Source of the DNA: Peribacter sp043814035
Lineage (GTDB): Bacteria; Patescibacteriota; Gracilibacteria; Peribacterales; Peribacteraceae
Assembly (NCBI GenBank): GCA_043814035.1
Contig: JBDRKJ010000002.1
Span: 1-64,000 of the forward strand
DNA: 64,000 bases
Reading direction: 5' to 3'
In this document: in pieces, positions 16,384-24,597 of the stretch
Position numbering within the stretch: position 1 is the stretch's first letter
Layout of the letters: every line of letters begins with the position of its first letter
The notes under the pieces: model-generated
The model's database searches: none
What the model was told of the DNA's origin: nothing
What the model saw: the letters and a program-made list of their open reading frames with translations, nothing else
Translations under genes and position numbers: made by a program

Positions 16384-17049
16384 CTACTGCACATGATCCT
16401 TCCTCCACTTTTCGATTTCCTTGTGATTCCCCGAAAGGAGCACATCCGGAACTCTGAGTCCTTTGAATTCCTCCGGCCGCGTGTAGTGCGGGTACTCCTT
16501 CTTGCGATTCAGAGAAGCCGAAAAACTCTCTTCCACAGCTGATTCTTCTTTGCCCAACACGCCGGGTATCTGACGTGCCACAGCATCGACGAGCACCATG
16601 GCAGGAAGCTCACCTCCCGTGAGTACATAGTCCCCAATCGAAACCTCTTCGTCGATCCATCCTCCATCGATCACGCGCTGGTCGATCCCCTCATAGTGCC
16701 CGCAGAGCAGAATGAGCCAGCCACGCTTTGCCAGTCGCTCCACCTTCGTCTGCGTGAGTTTTTTACCGCGCGGGGAAAAATGCACGCGATGAGGTTTTTT
16801 CATTCCCGATTCCTCCCCTTCACTGACAACAGCTTCGATCGCCGGAACAATGACATCGGGCCGCATGACCATCCCCGCTCCACCACCGTACGGTGAATCA
16901 TCCACCTGATGGTATGTACCAAGGCCGAACTGTCGCAAATCGTGAAAATGGATTTCAAGAAACTTTTCCTCCTGTGCACGCGCGAGGATGCTCTCGGTGA
17001 GAGGCCCCTGAAACATGCCCGGAAACAACGTCAGAATATCTATACGCAT
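16384..17049 (-). CDS. trmD: tRNA (guanine37-N1)-methyltransferase
   Basis: Methylates G37 next to the anticodon, preventing frameshifting. 221 residues of the SPOUT/TrmD family: MRIDILTLFPGMF, VDDSPYGGGAGMVMRPD, the SAM-binding trefoil-knot blocks LILLCGHYEGIDQRV and DEEVSIGDYVLTGGELPAM, and the C-terminal HYTRPEEFKGLRVPDVLLSG. Slightly short at the C-terminus compared with E. coli but complete. TACACT lies 10 nt before the ATG. The usual rpsP-rimM-trmD-rplS neighbours are absent here. Confidence 0.96.
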   Translation of the reverse strand: MRIDILTLFPGMFQGPLTESILARAQEEKFLEIHFHDLRQFGLGTYHQVDDSPYGGGAGMVMRPDVIVPAIEAVVSEGEESGMKKPHRVHFSPRGKKLTQTKVERLAKRGWLILLCGHYEGIDQRVIDGGWIDEEVSIGDYVLTGGELPAMVLVDAVARQIPGVLGKEESAVEESFSASLNRKKEYPHYTRPEEFKGLRVPDVLLSGNHKEIEKWRKDHVQ

Positions 17050-17085
17050 AATGGATGAAAGTGTAGCACCAGTATGGCGATGTAC

Positions 17086-17475
17086 TCACTGCTTTCGCGC
17101 GATGAATGTGGATCCTCCCCGTGAAGTTTCCGCGCCTTTGACGCGTTCACTCCTCGGGAACGGACGCCCACACACCTCTTTTCGTGGTACTTCACCAAGA
17201 ACAAGTTTGAATCGGGCAAACAGTTCCATATCACCATCTCCATCGCCGAGTGCCTCGTTGTACTGGTCTCGCAAATCATATAAAAGCTCGCGCATCGCCT
17301 CAGGAATCTCTCCCTTCTCCTGCATCTCAATCTGGGAAACTGCAAGGAGGGCGAGACAGTGTTGCTCGATGTATCCCACCAGCGTTGAGTGGACGCACAT
17401 GCCTGTTTCGAGGACGGCCGCAACGCCCGGCTTCGTGCCGAAGATAATCACACGATGATCCGATTCTAGCTGCAT
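17086..17475 (-). CDS. Hypothetical protein
   Basis: 129 residues, beginning MQLESDHRVIIFGTKPG. The N-terminal half has alternating hydrophobic stretches (GYIEQHCLALLAVSQIEM), followed by an acidic helix (EAMRELLYDLRDQYNEALGDG) and a basic C-terminus. I recognise no domain. It lies upstream of trmD on the same strand with a 36-nt gap. Its own promoter is unclear; the nearest candidate (TAGACT) is about 25 nt from the ATG. Confidence 0.55.
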   Translation of the reverse strand: MQLESDHRVIIFGTKPGVAAVLETGMCVHSTLVGYIEQHCLALLAVSQIEMQEKGEIPEAMRELLYDLRDQYNEALGDGDGDMELFARFKLVLGEVPRKEVCGRPFPRSERVKGAETSRGGSTFIARKQ

Positions 17476-17536
17476 GGAGGTACAGAAAAGGAGACCGACA
17501 GTCTAAAGCGAGTAATGGCTCCGTCAAGCCAAATCC

Positions 17537-18424
17537 TCACTCAAACGCCTTGAGCCATTGTGCAGTGTCGATGATTCTCACTTCCTCAATGGGGGTCGTC
17601 GATACTCCCTCGCGGGACTTGAGCCGCTCGTGGAATGAGGGCACATCTTCGGTCTGATAGAGAATGCCCGTAGCCACGCGCTTTTGCGTATCGATGGCGA
17701 GTGCTCGGGCTTTCGCAAAATCCTTGGGATCATGTCCCTCCGTAGCAGCATCGTAGCAGTGTGCAAGCAACCACTCATGCGTGGCGAATTTGTTGTAAGT
17801 GGGACACGCCTGCAGTATATCGACATAGGCAAATCCACGATGGCGGATGGCCGCCGTGAGAATGCGCGTCATCTGTGCGATATCGCCGCTCCATCCACGG
17901 GCAACAAATGTCGGCTGGAGGGAGAAGACAAAATCCATGCTATTGAGCGTCGCTTCGGGTATGCCGTTGGGCGAGGTATTCATGGTCTGCTGCTGCCACG
18001 TAAGCGCACTCGCCTGCCCCGTGGTCAGCCCATAGTTGGCGTTGTTGTGCATGATGAATGTCATGCGGTAATTGCTCCGAATCGCGTGCACCAGGTGCCC
18101 TACGCCCTCCGAGAAACTCGCGCCATCGCCGCCAAAGGCGATCACCGGAATCGCAGGGTTCGCCAGTGCAGCACCGGCAGCCAGCGGGATCACACGACCG
18201 TGGAGCCCGTGCATGCGGTAGCCAAGGAGCTTGTCAGACATGTTGCCGTGGCAGCCCACGTCGTAGCACAGCAGCACCTGCGAAGGCACAATCTTGAGCT
18301 CCACGAGCGCACGCTTCGCGGCCGTCCAGATGCCATAATCGCCGCATCCGTCACACCACGTGCAGGGATTCAATGATGCGTAATTATGCATCGATGCGCC
18401 GCTGGAAGAAGTAGGCTTCTTCAT
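17537..18424 (-). CDS. 2-oxoacid:ferredoxin oxidoreductase, beta subunit (TPP-binding)
   Basis: Catalytic subunit that decarboxylates a 2-oxoacid and passes electrons to ferredoxin or flavodoxin. 295 residues from ATG 18424 (MKKPTSSSGASMHNY). NPCTWCDGCGDYG matches the start of KorB/PorB; the TPP/Mg site is GGDGASFSEGVGHLVHAIR with HNNANYGLTTGQAS downstream, and DILQACPTYNKF is also typical. The ATG overlaps the alpha-subunit TGA (ATGA), so the two are translationally coupled. Whether the substrate is 2-oxoglutarate or pyruvate cannot be told from motifs alone; the short beta without a ferredoxin domain resembles the Kor type. Confidence 0.9.
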   Translation of the reverse strand: MKKPTSSSGASMHNYASLNPCTWCDGCGDYGIWTAAKRALVELKIVPSQVLLCYDVGCHGNMSDKLLGYRMHGLHGRVIPLAAGAALANPAIPVIAFGGDGASFSEGVGHLVHAIRSNYRMTFIMHNNANYGLTTGQASALTWQQQTMNTSPNGIPEATLNSMDFVFSLQPTFVARGWSGDIAQMTRILTAAIRHRGFAYVDILQACPTYNKFATHEWLLAHCYDAATEGHDPKDFAKARALAIDTQKRVATGILYQTEDVPSFHERLKSREGVSTTPIEEVRIIDTAQWLKAFE

Positions 18425-20178
18425 GATTGCAGAATGGAGAGAAGACGATCGCGTAGCTCTTCGTAGAAGAACGGACGGCCATCGTACTTGAGAATCCTGT
18501 GCGTTGTATCGCGACCGCACGAGAGCTTGAGTAGTGAGGCCAGTTGTCCTTCATGATTACACTCAACAAAGATTGTCCGCTTCGCCGTACGCGAGAGCAT
18601 CTCGATACTCTCTGTCTTCAGTGGCCAGAGATACTGATAGTGCAGGTATCCGATGCTGTACTTCTTGAGCATGACATCTTCAAGAATATCTAAAATGACG
18701 CCACGGTTGCTCCCCCAACTGATGATGAGCGTCTCAGGATTCTTGGCACCCGCGTAGATGGGCTCAGGGAGGGACTTCTTGAGGGCTTCCACTTTCTTCA
18801 GGCGCTTCTCTACCTGCGCAGATGCATTTGCTGATTCTTCGTCGAACGATCCATCGGGGCCATGCTCGTACCCCTGGGCACAGTAGGTCGCAGCCGCGCT
18901 CCCCGGTAGCCACCGCTGTGAAATGCCATCCGGTGCAGCGGTGTCGTAACGATCAGTAGAAGACAGTTGCGCCAATGCCTTGGGATCGGAAACGAGCTTG
19001 CCGCGCTTCAGTTTGGCAACACTCTGATCGAACGCAGTCTGCGTGAAGAGTGCCTCTGCTGCATGCTTATCAGTAAGCACAATTACGGGGATCTGAAATT
19101 CCTCCGCAAAGTTAAACGCCTCGGGCATGAGGTCGTAACAATCCTGCGCATCACTCACTGACATTACCAACCGTGGGAACTCACCATGCCCACTGCACAC
19201 CGCCAACAGTAGATCACCCTGTGCTGTCCATGTGGGGAGCCCTGTTCCGGGCCCGGGACGTTGTGCTAAAACGAAAACAGCCGGTATCTCGGCGATTCCG
19301 GTGAGTGAGAGCGTTTCAGTCATGAGGTCGAATCCTCCACCGCTCGTGGCTGTAATAGCGCGCGTACCCATGTGCATGGCGCCCACCATCATCTGTGCCG
19401 CGGTGATCTCGTCCTCTGCTTGCTTCACCACCATCTTGGTTTCATTCTGCATATCGGCGATGAATGTGAGCAAGGGGCTACTAGGCGTCATGGGGTACCC
19501 CGCGAACAGACGGCAGCCGGAGTGAATGACACCAAGCCCCATCGACTGACTACCCGTGAGAAGCAGGTGATTCTTCCATTGTGGATCAGGTTTGGGGAGC
19601 GGGAGCGAAACATCAGGAGCGATATCGTTGCGCACTGCAAATCCTTCGGCGATGCACGTGAAGTTGAGATCGAGCAGATCCTTCTTGTGGCCGAATTGCT
19701 CACGCACCAACTCGTGAAGCTGCTCTTGCTGCTGCCCCAGCAGCGTCCACACCACGGATGTAATGAGCACGTTGCCTAAGATAGGCTTGGCCTTGAGTTT
19801 TTTGAGGATCGCTTCGGTGGGCATCTCGATGACGCGAATACCCTGTTCGATCACATACTGCTGATCCTCTGCGTTGCGGAATTTCCACTGCGGCGTCTGA
19901 TGCAGGAGGATGCCCCCCTTCTTGATGTCTCGCAGATTCTTTTCGATGCCGTGGTGATTGAATGTCACCACCAGATCCACCTTTGTCAGAGAGCTATGAA
20001 CAGGATCAGCGCTGACATCAAGTTGGTAACTACTGTGTCCACCCTTGATGAGAGACATGTACTCGCGATACCCGAACACACAGTAGCCACTGCGCTTGAG
20101 GCCCTTCGCACACATCTCACCAACGGAGTTCACTCCCTGGCCCTGCGCCCCAACGATCTTGATAGAGAGACGAGTCAT
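18421..20178 (-). CDS. 2-oxoacid:ferredoxin oxidoreductase, fused gamma-alpha subunit
   Basis: 585 residues. Residues 1-185 are the gamma domain (MTRLSIKIVGAQGQGVNSVGE onward, with GGHSSYQLDVS). Residues 205-585 are the alpha or pyrimidine-binding domain (GSQSMGLGVIHSGCRLFAGYP, KQAEDEITAAQMMVGAMHMG, then TSGGGFDLMTETLSLTG). This gamma-alpha fusion is the common KorA architecture. It forms an operon with the beta subunit and, after a disrupted stub, with a flavodoxin-like gene. Its first ten codons are mirrored by the stub at 20182-20328. It would let a fermentative cell gain reduced ferredoxin or flavodoxin. Confidence 0.9.
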   Translation of the reverse strand: MTRLSIKIVGAQGQGVNSVGEMCAKGLKRSGYCVFGYREYMSLIKGGHSSYQLDVSADPVHSSLTKVDLVVTFNHHGIEKNLRDIKKGGILLHQTPQWKFRNAEDQQYVIEQGIRVIEMPTEAILKKLKAKPILGNVLITSVVWTLLGQQQEQLHELVREQFGHKKDLLDLNFTCIAEGFAVRNDIAPDVSLPLPKPDPQWKNHLLLTGSQSMGLGVIHSGCRLFAGYPMTPSSPLLTFIADMQNETKMVVKQAEDEITAAQMMVGAMHMGTRAITATSGGGFDLMTETLSLTGIAEIPAVFVLAQRPGPGTGLPTWTAQGDLLLAVCSGHGEFPRLVMSVSDAQDCYDLMPEAFNFAEEFQIPVIVLTDKHAAEALFTQTAFDQSVAKLKRGKLVSDPKALAQLSSTDRYDTAAPDGISQRWLPGSAAATYCAQGYEHGPDGSFDEESANASAQVEKRLKKVEALKKSLPEPIYAGAKNPETLIISWGSNRGVILDILEDVMLKKYSIGYLHYQYLWPLKTESIEMLSRTAKRTIFVECNHEGQLASLLKLSCGRDTTHRILKYDGRPFFYEELRDRLLSILQS

Positions 20179-20181
20179 GCT

Positions 20182-20328
20182 TCAGTAGAGAGGTATGAAA
20201 GTATGAGAAGTGGTCATGGTGAGCGTGGTCGAACCATGCCACTGCGCGCCTGCCCGGCGAAGCTCTGAACGAGCGTAGCGAGCGAAGGGCGAAGTCGGGC
20301 CGACAATTTTTATGGCAAGACGTGTCAT
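20182..20328 (-). pseudogene. Coding stub repeating the korA-like N-terminus, broken by repeats
   Basis: The ATG at 20328 overlaps the flavodoxin-like stop (ATGA). The first ten residues, MTRLAIKIVG, match the oxidoreductase start MTRLSIKIVG at nine of ten positions. Most codons differ at the third base, so this is not a recent exact duplication. After codon 11 the frame runs into REP-like sequence and stops at 20182. It may be the relic of a second gamma-type gene or of an insertion into the original start. Confidence 0.55.
20215..20238. repeat. REP-like palindrome
   Basis: A 24-bp near-palindrome with CATGGT/ACCATG ends around the core TGAGCGTGGTCGAA, the same core as at 11486. It sits between the oxidoreductase start and its stub. 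Confidence 0.65.
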
Positions 20329-20795
20329 GAGGCGAGTGCGGGAATTTTGGTGAGAAGTTTCTGAGCCCACTTCTGCACTTTCTCTTCTTGGCCATAGGGC
20401 TCATTCACAATCACAAGAGATTCCCCCAACTGTCCATTGTGCTGCATTGCGAACTGTACGAGGTGTTCCATGGCGCGCGCGGTGTAGAAGTACCGTTCAT
20501 CACCCAGCGCAATGATGACACAGGGTTTCTGCTGCAGATCACACTCCTTCGCACGATCGGCGAGGAGGGCATACATACGCGGATGAAGTTGTCCTTCGCT
20601 ACCACCGGTATTCCATGTTCCTGATGCCAATAGGAGCACATCACCCTTGGACAGATCTTCCGCTTGCGCTTCTTCCGCACGCTGCTTCTCAACCGTAAGT
20701 TTGGGTGCAACGGAACTGAGTTCGGCGACCAGCGTATCAATCACGTACTCCGTGTGGCCGGTGGAGGAGGAATAGATGACGTGCAACAATGCCAC
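20325..20795 (-). CDS. Flavodoxin-like protein
   Basis: About 156 residues from GTG 20795. The beginning LHVIYSSSTGHTEYVID matches the flavodoxin FMN-phosphate loop (T/S-x-T-G-x-T). LLASGTWNTGGSEGQLHPRM is the 50s loop, and CVIIALGDERYFYTARAMEH the 90s region. It probably carries electrons for the adjacent 2-oxoacid oxidoreductase. The start is uncertain (GTG 20795 or TTG 20786); sequence upstream to 20933 gives no flavodoxin similarity. Family length is normal for a short-chain flavodoxin. Confidence 0.85.
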   Translation of the reverse strand: MALLHVIYSSSTGHTEYVIDTLVAELSSVAPKLTVEKQRAEEAQAEDLSKGDVLLLASGTWNTGGSEGQLHPRMYALLADRAKECDLQQKPCVIIALGDERYFYTARAMEHLVQFAMQHNGQLGESLVIVNEPYGQEEKVQKWAQKLLTKIPALAS

Positions 20796-20908
20796 AAACA
20801 CAGGGGAAACAGATGTGCAGTGTACCGGCGATTCCCGTTTCGGGGAACGGAAAGACTGAAGGTTTTGAAGTTCATTGACACCGAGAGAATGAAGAAGAGA
20901 ATTGAAAC

Positions 20909-21157
20909 ATGGAAACTTCCACTTCCACAGCACCGGCAGACATGTTACCGGCAGACGCGTTCATGGCAGGAATCTACAGCGATCGAGAGAAGGCCCAGCG
21001 CCTCTCGGATGAGAGCATCGTCATTCAGTCTGCAAGGGGAGATGAGGTCGTTGCCGATTTTTGGCAGAATGATGAAGCAACGGTTCGCAAGACGCTTGAG
21101 CAGATGAACGACCAATCGGGAACAGAGCTGCGCTTCGTCCTTCGAGCTCGGGGATAG
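20909..21157 (+). CDS. Hypothetical small protein
   Basis: 82 residues, starting METSTSTAPADMLPADAFMA. The middle looks folded and acidic (SDREKAQRLSDESIVIQSARG), ending in a short beta-like stretch (GTELRFVLRARG). No family recognised. Promoter: TTGACA (20875-20880), 16-nt spacer, GAGAAT (20897-20902), 6 nt to ATG. Divergent from the flavodoxin-like gene. Confidence 0.55.
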   Translation: METSTSTAPADMLPADAFMAGIYSDREKAQRLSDESIVIQSARGDEVVADFWQNDEATVRKTLEQMNDQSGTELRFVLRARG

Positions 21158-21183
21158 TGTATTGCCTCGTCTTAAAGGAGAGT

Positions 21184-21242
21184 CAATAGCCGGACGAATC
21201 GGCGAAGTGGGCTATTGCCTTGCCCAAAATGCCCATTTTGGG
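21184..21242 (+). promoter_or_regulatory. Structured leader upstream of the NIF3-like gene
   Basis: Two perfect 8-bp hairpins in tandem: CAATAGCC (21184-21191) with GGCTATTG (21210-21217), and CCCAAAAT (21223-21230) with ATTTTGGG (21235-21242). No U-run follows. They lie 19-77 nt before the start codon and could control expression, or be an inserted palindromic repeat. Confidence 0.45.
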
Positions 21243-21260
21243 TAGGCTCCTCCTACACAG

Positions 21261-22223
21261 ATGAAGCTCAAGAAACTCTTCCACTCGGCCATACAGCATG
21301 GCATGGATGCCGATCCCCGCGGCCGGAAGGTTGTGGAAAAGTTCCTCAAAAAGAAGAAAGAGAGCGCGGCAAAATTGAGCGGGAGTGACAAGGAACTCTT
21401 CGACGAAGAGCGCTTGTGGAACCCCTACTCCGATAGCCGCATCATCAACGGTACGGGCGAGGAAGACGTTAAAACACTCATGGTCGGTATTGATATCGAG
21501 ACGCCAGAAATTCTCCTTGCCGATCGCCTTCGCGAGCGCGGCGAGAAGATCGATGCCTTAATGCTCCACCATCCCGAAGGCCGCGCACTGGGGGACTTGG
21601 AAAAAGTCATGCCCCTGCAGGTCGATATGCTGGCACTGGTGGGCGTGCCGGTGAATCAAAGTGAGAATTACCTACGACCACGCATGGATCGCGTGGCGCG
21701 CGCCGTGCATGCCGATAACCTCTTCGCCACTGAGCGTGTGGCAGAGCTCCTCGATTTCCCTGCTTTCAATACGCACACGCCAGCCGACAACCTGGTCTGG
21801 CGCCTCATCGAGAAAACGATCTGTAGCAAGGAGTTTGATGATCTGGGCGAGATCCTCACGGCACTGCTCGAAATTCCGGAGTACAAGTACTACGCCAAGA
21901 AGGGCGTGCCTCCGATCATCGCGAACGGCAGCAAGAGCAGTCGCCCCGGCCGGGTGGTGGCCACGGAGTTCACCGGCGGCACCAACGGACCAGAGGAATT
22001 CCTCGAGGCACAGGCGAGCGCAGGAGTCGGTACTGTCCTCTCGATGCACGTCACCGAAAAGTCACTCGAGAAAGCCAAAGAGAAACACGTGAACATGATC
22101 CAATGCAGCCACATCGCCTCCGACGCCATCGGTATGAACCTGCTCTTAGACCTGCTCAGCAAAGAGGAAAAGAACCTCAAGACCATCGATGTCGCGGGAT
22201 TCGTACGAGTGAAGAGGAAGTAG
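21261..22223 (+). CDS. NIF3-like (NGG1p-interacting factor 3 related) protein
   Basis: 320 residues. The N-terminal 60 are basic and helical. From about residue 70 it resembles the NIF3 fold: LMVGIDIETPEILLADRL, DALMLHHPEGRAL (His pair expected to bind metal), then NTHTPADNLVWRLIE and near the end HVNMIQCSHIASDAIGMNLLLD. Family proteins are metal-binding, with proposed GTP cyclohydrolase-like or hydrolase roles that are not settled. The assignment rests on motifs, not on an alignment. It is followed by copy 2 of the hairpin element. Confidence 0.65.
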   Translation: MKLKKLFHSAIQHGMDADPRGRKVVEKFLKKKKESAAKLSGSDKELFDEERLWNPYSDSRIINGTGEEDVKTLMVGIDIETPEILLADRLRERGEKIDALMLHHPEGRALGDLEKVMPLQVDMLALVGVPVNQSENYLRPRMDRVARAVHADNLFATERVAELLDFPAFNTHTPADNLVWRLIEKTICSKEFDDLGEILTALLEIPEYKYYAKKGVPPIIANGSKSSRPGRVVATEFTGGTNGPEEFLEAQASAGVGTVLSMHVTEKSLEKAKEKHVNMIQCSHIASDAIGMNLLLDLLSKEEKNLKTIDVAGFVRVKRK

Positions 22224-22305
22224 GGAAGAAACAGAACAAAAACACACACGTCCGTTGAGTACGTGTGAGTATCGAACGGGAAAATACTCGTTGAATTGAC
22301 GGGGT

Positions 22306-22377
22306 GTACTGTTAGGAGGGTAAAGGGGGCGTGGGGGGCTTAGGGAACCGAACAAGGTGCCCTAGCCCCCCACAAAG
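22306..22377 (+). ncRNA. Three-copy hairpin element, copy 2
   Basis: GTACTGTTAGGAGGGTAAAG leads into a hairpin with left arm GTGGGGGGCTT-AGGGAACC, loop GAACAA and right arm GGTGCCCT-AGCCCCCCAC: 17 pairs, one A-G mismatch and the same single bulged U as copy 1. It sits between the convergent NIF3-like and rplT genes. Upstream at 22245-22267 is a second small hairpin (CACACGT/ACGTGTG, loop CCGTTGAGT), shared in part with copy 3. Confidence 0.65.
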
Positions 22378-22428
22378 AAGCAGGTACAAACTCGTGCAAC
22401 AAGCAAAGGGATATCTGCATAAAAGAAA

Positions 22429-22776
22429 TTACTTCACTCCCGCCGTCTTCAGCACCGCATCGAAGGCGACTGGCTCATGAATGGCAAGCTCTGAAAGTGT
22501 CTGACGATCAAGACCGACTTTCTTTTTGATGAGCATATTCATCACCGTAGAATATTTGAGGCCGCGCTCACGAAATGCCGCATTTAGACGCACAATCCAG
22601 AGCGATCGGAACACGCGCTTCTTCTTACGGCGATCACGGTAAGCATGTTGCCCCGCCTTAATCACTGCCTCATTCGCACCCTTAAATGTGGTGCGGCGCA
22701 CGCCTCGATACCCCTTGGCAAGGGCACGAATCTTCTTGTGACGACGATGCCGAACGATACCACGTTTAACACGCAT
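22429..22776 (-). CDS. rplT: 50S ribosomal protein L20
   Basis: 115 residues of canonical L20: MRVKRGIVRHRRHKKIRALAK, GYRGVRRTTFKGANEAVIKA, then YRDRRKKKRVFRSLWIVRLNA and the C-terminal FRERGLKYSTVMNMLIKKK region. Essential early in 50S assembly. Last gene of infC-rpmI-rplT, 5 nt after rpmI. Confidence 0.98.
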   Translation of the reverse strand: MRVKRGIVRHRRHKKIRALAKGYRGVRRTTFKGANEAVIKAGQHAYRDRRKKKRVFRSLWIVRLNAAFRERGLKYSTVMNMLIKKKVGLDRQTLSELAIHEPVAFDAVLKTAGVK

Positions 22777-22781
22777 AGAAG

Positions 22782-22976
22782 TTAGGCGTAGGGAGCGAGA
22801 GAAGAAAGCATGCGCTTATTCACAGGATGAGCCACGAGTGTGCGCTGCAGACTCTTCTGACGCTTGCTCTTCTGCTGCAGCAGGTGACCGCGACCGCGCC
22901 GCTTGAAGGCGATTTTACCTTTGCCAGTACGGAAAACTCGCTTCTTTGCGCCGCTATGAGATTTGAGCTTAGGCAT
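22782..22976 (-). CDS. rpmI: 50S ribosomal protein L35
   Basis: 64 residues: MPKLKSHSGAKKRVFRTGKG, LLQQKSKRQKSLQRTLVAHP and the C-terminal NKRMLSSLAPYA. Full-length L35. Conserved gene order infC-rpmI-rplT. Confidence 0.97.
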   Translation of the reverse strand: MPKLKSHSGAKKRVFRTGKGKIAFKRRGRGHLLQQKSKRQKSLQRTLVAHPVNKRMLSSLAPYA

Positions 22977-23098
22977 TTATGCTGAGAGAACTCGAAGCAC
23001 GTGAAAACAGGAAAGACGGCGAAGTGTAGCAAGAGAACAAGCCTCTTACCAAGCAAAATACCCAGAATTCACAATAATGTACAAGCCTCTGAAAAGGT

Positions 23099-23650
23099 TT
23101 AGGAAGACTGTTTTCCTCTGAGAATGACATGGAACATTGGCCCCTGCTGCTTGAGTTCCTGTTCAACCTCAGAACAATCCTTCAGCCCATCGACAATAGA
23201 TAGCAGCTTGGCTTTGGCATAATCCCTGTTCCCCAACTCGCGACCGCGGAGCCGGACCACGAATTTCACCAAATGACGCTCTTTAAAGAACTCGCGCGCT
23301 CGATCCATGAGACGCTCAATATCGTGTCGCTCGGTGCGGAACCCAAGGCGCAGCATCTTCACCTCCGTTTGTTTGCTATGTACACGCTGCTTGCGCTCCT
23401 TCTTGCGAAGCTGGTACAGGTACTGCCCGAAATCCCCGATCTTCACCACTGGTGGATTCGCCTTGGGCGAAACTTCGATCACATCCATTTCCTGTTCACG
23501 CGCTTCTTGCAGTACATCGGCAAACTGGCGGACATCTGCCCTATCGGGAGACACGAGCAAAACTTCTGTCGCGCGAATTTGTTCGTTAATGCGCGGCCGT
23601 TTCTGTTGGCGTGAAGGAGTGGAGGAGGAGCCACGACGACGTTTCTGCAA
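23099..23650 (-). CDS. infC: Translation initiation factor IF-3
   Basis: 183 residues. RPRINEQIRATEVLLVSPDR begins the IF3-N domain, EMDVIEVSPKANPPVVKIGDF ends it, and the C domain has KMLRLGFRTERHDIERLM and HVILRGKQ. IF-3 checks start-codon choice and keeps subunits apart. The start is a TTG at 23650, a rare codon; infC in other bacteria also uses rare starts and is autoregulated through them, so this may be functional. 122 nt separate it from rpmI. Confidence 0.97.
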   Translation of the reverse strand: MQKRRRGSSSTPSRQQKRPRINEQIRATEVLLVSPDRADVRQFADVLQEAREQEMDVIEVSPKANPPVVKIGDFGQYLYQLRKKERKQRVHSKQTEVKMLRLGFRTERHDIERLMDRAREFFKERHLVKFVVRLRGRELGNRDYAKAKLLSIVDGLKDCSEVEQELKQQGPMFHVILRGKQSS

Positions 23651-23730
23651 AGAGAAGGAAGGGAAGAAAGCGAAAGAAGCCTAAGACAAGGCTTGAAAAG
23701 CGGCAAGTGCATTGCCGGAGTTGTAACCGC

Positions 23731-24597
23731 CTACTGCGTACGACGCACCAGTGAGAGCGAAAGCGTCAAGCGGAACCAATTTGCAGCGGATCCGGGCTGA
23801 AGCTCAATCCTATCGATAATGAGAAATTCCATCGGCCACAAGTTTCCGCTTTCCATCGCCTTTCCCACTGGCCCCTGAAAAAACTCCTTCGCATCGTGCA
23901 GAAGAGATGTATTGACGATCTGCTGGAACACAGACAGAAATCCTTCACTCTGCAGAGACCTCTTCAACTGCTCTTCAAACGGTCGTGGTTCTAAGGCATA
24001 GCGAAACAGATCCGTCGAGAAAAATTGTTCCAGCATTACAATGCCTGCAGGATTCTCCTCTTCCGTCGCACGAATGAGCGCGCTCTTTTCTGACTTCATG
24101 AGTGCATCGCCCACCGTGACCAAACCTGCCAAATGCACAAAGGCAAGCACGCGACGGATGCCCTCGCTCTGTGCAGAGAGCTGAAATATAAGTGGAGTGG
24201 CTGCGAGGCCATCGCTGTACTCCCGCTCCTTGCCTACCTCGATCGGTGAAAGGGAACCGATGGCACCCTGACGTTCGAGCGTGCTACGCAGCACTTCGAG
24301 TGTGGCCAATGCACGGGGAATATCTGCTTTAAGAGGGAGAACTGAAACGCGCACGCGCTCAAGTTGAGAACCCGTCTTCAGTGCCGCGTCTAATTCCGAC
24401 ACCTCCACCTGTTCCTTGAGGAGCGCGAGTCGACGCTCGTAGGTTGGCAGCGTGGCAAGGAGAGGAAGAGCTGTTTCGCGCACCGCCTTCACCTTCTGAA
24501 TGTGTGCAGAGAGCAACGGGACCATGAAGGCAAGACAGAGAACTCCCAGTGATCCCAAGAGGAGGGGCGAGCCGCTGAGAGAACGAAAGAGTCGCAT
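23731..24597 (-). CDS. Membrane protein with coiled coil, PilO-like
   Basis: 288 residues: one N-terminal membrane segment (about 12-31, PLLLGSLGVLCLAFMVPLL), a coiled-coil stretch (YERRLALLKEQVEVSELDAA), then an alpha/beta region (IGSLSPIEVGKEREYSDG, ATPLIFQLSAQSEGIRRVL). That layout and the partner gene fit PilO of type IV pilus inner-membrane complexes, but similarity is only architectural. Its ATG shares one base with the stop of the gene before it (TAATG), so the two are coupled. Confidence 0.5.
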   Translation of the reverse strand: MRLFRSLSGSPLLLGSLGVLCLAFMVPLLSAHIQKVKAVRETALPLLATLPTYERRLALLKEQVEVSELDAALKTGSQLERVRVSVLPLKADIPRALATLEVLRSTLERQGAIGSLSPIEVGKEREYSDGLAATPLIFQLSAQSEGIRRVLAFVHLAGLVTVGDALMKSEKSALIRATEEENPAGIVMLEQFFSTDLFRYALEPRPFEEQLKRSLQSEGFLSVFQQIVNTSLLHDAKEFFQGPVGKAMESGNLWPMEFLIIDRIELQPGSAANWFRLTLSLSLVRRTQ

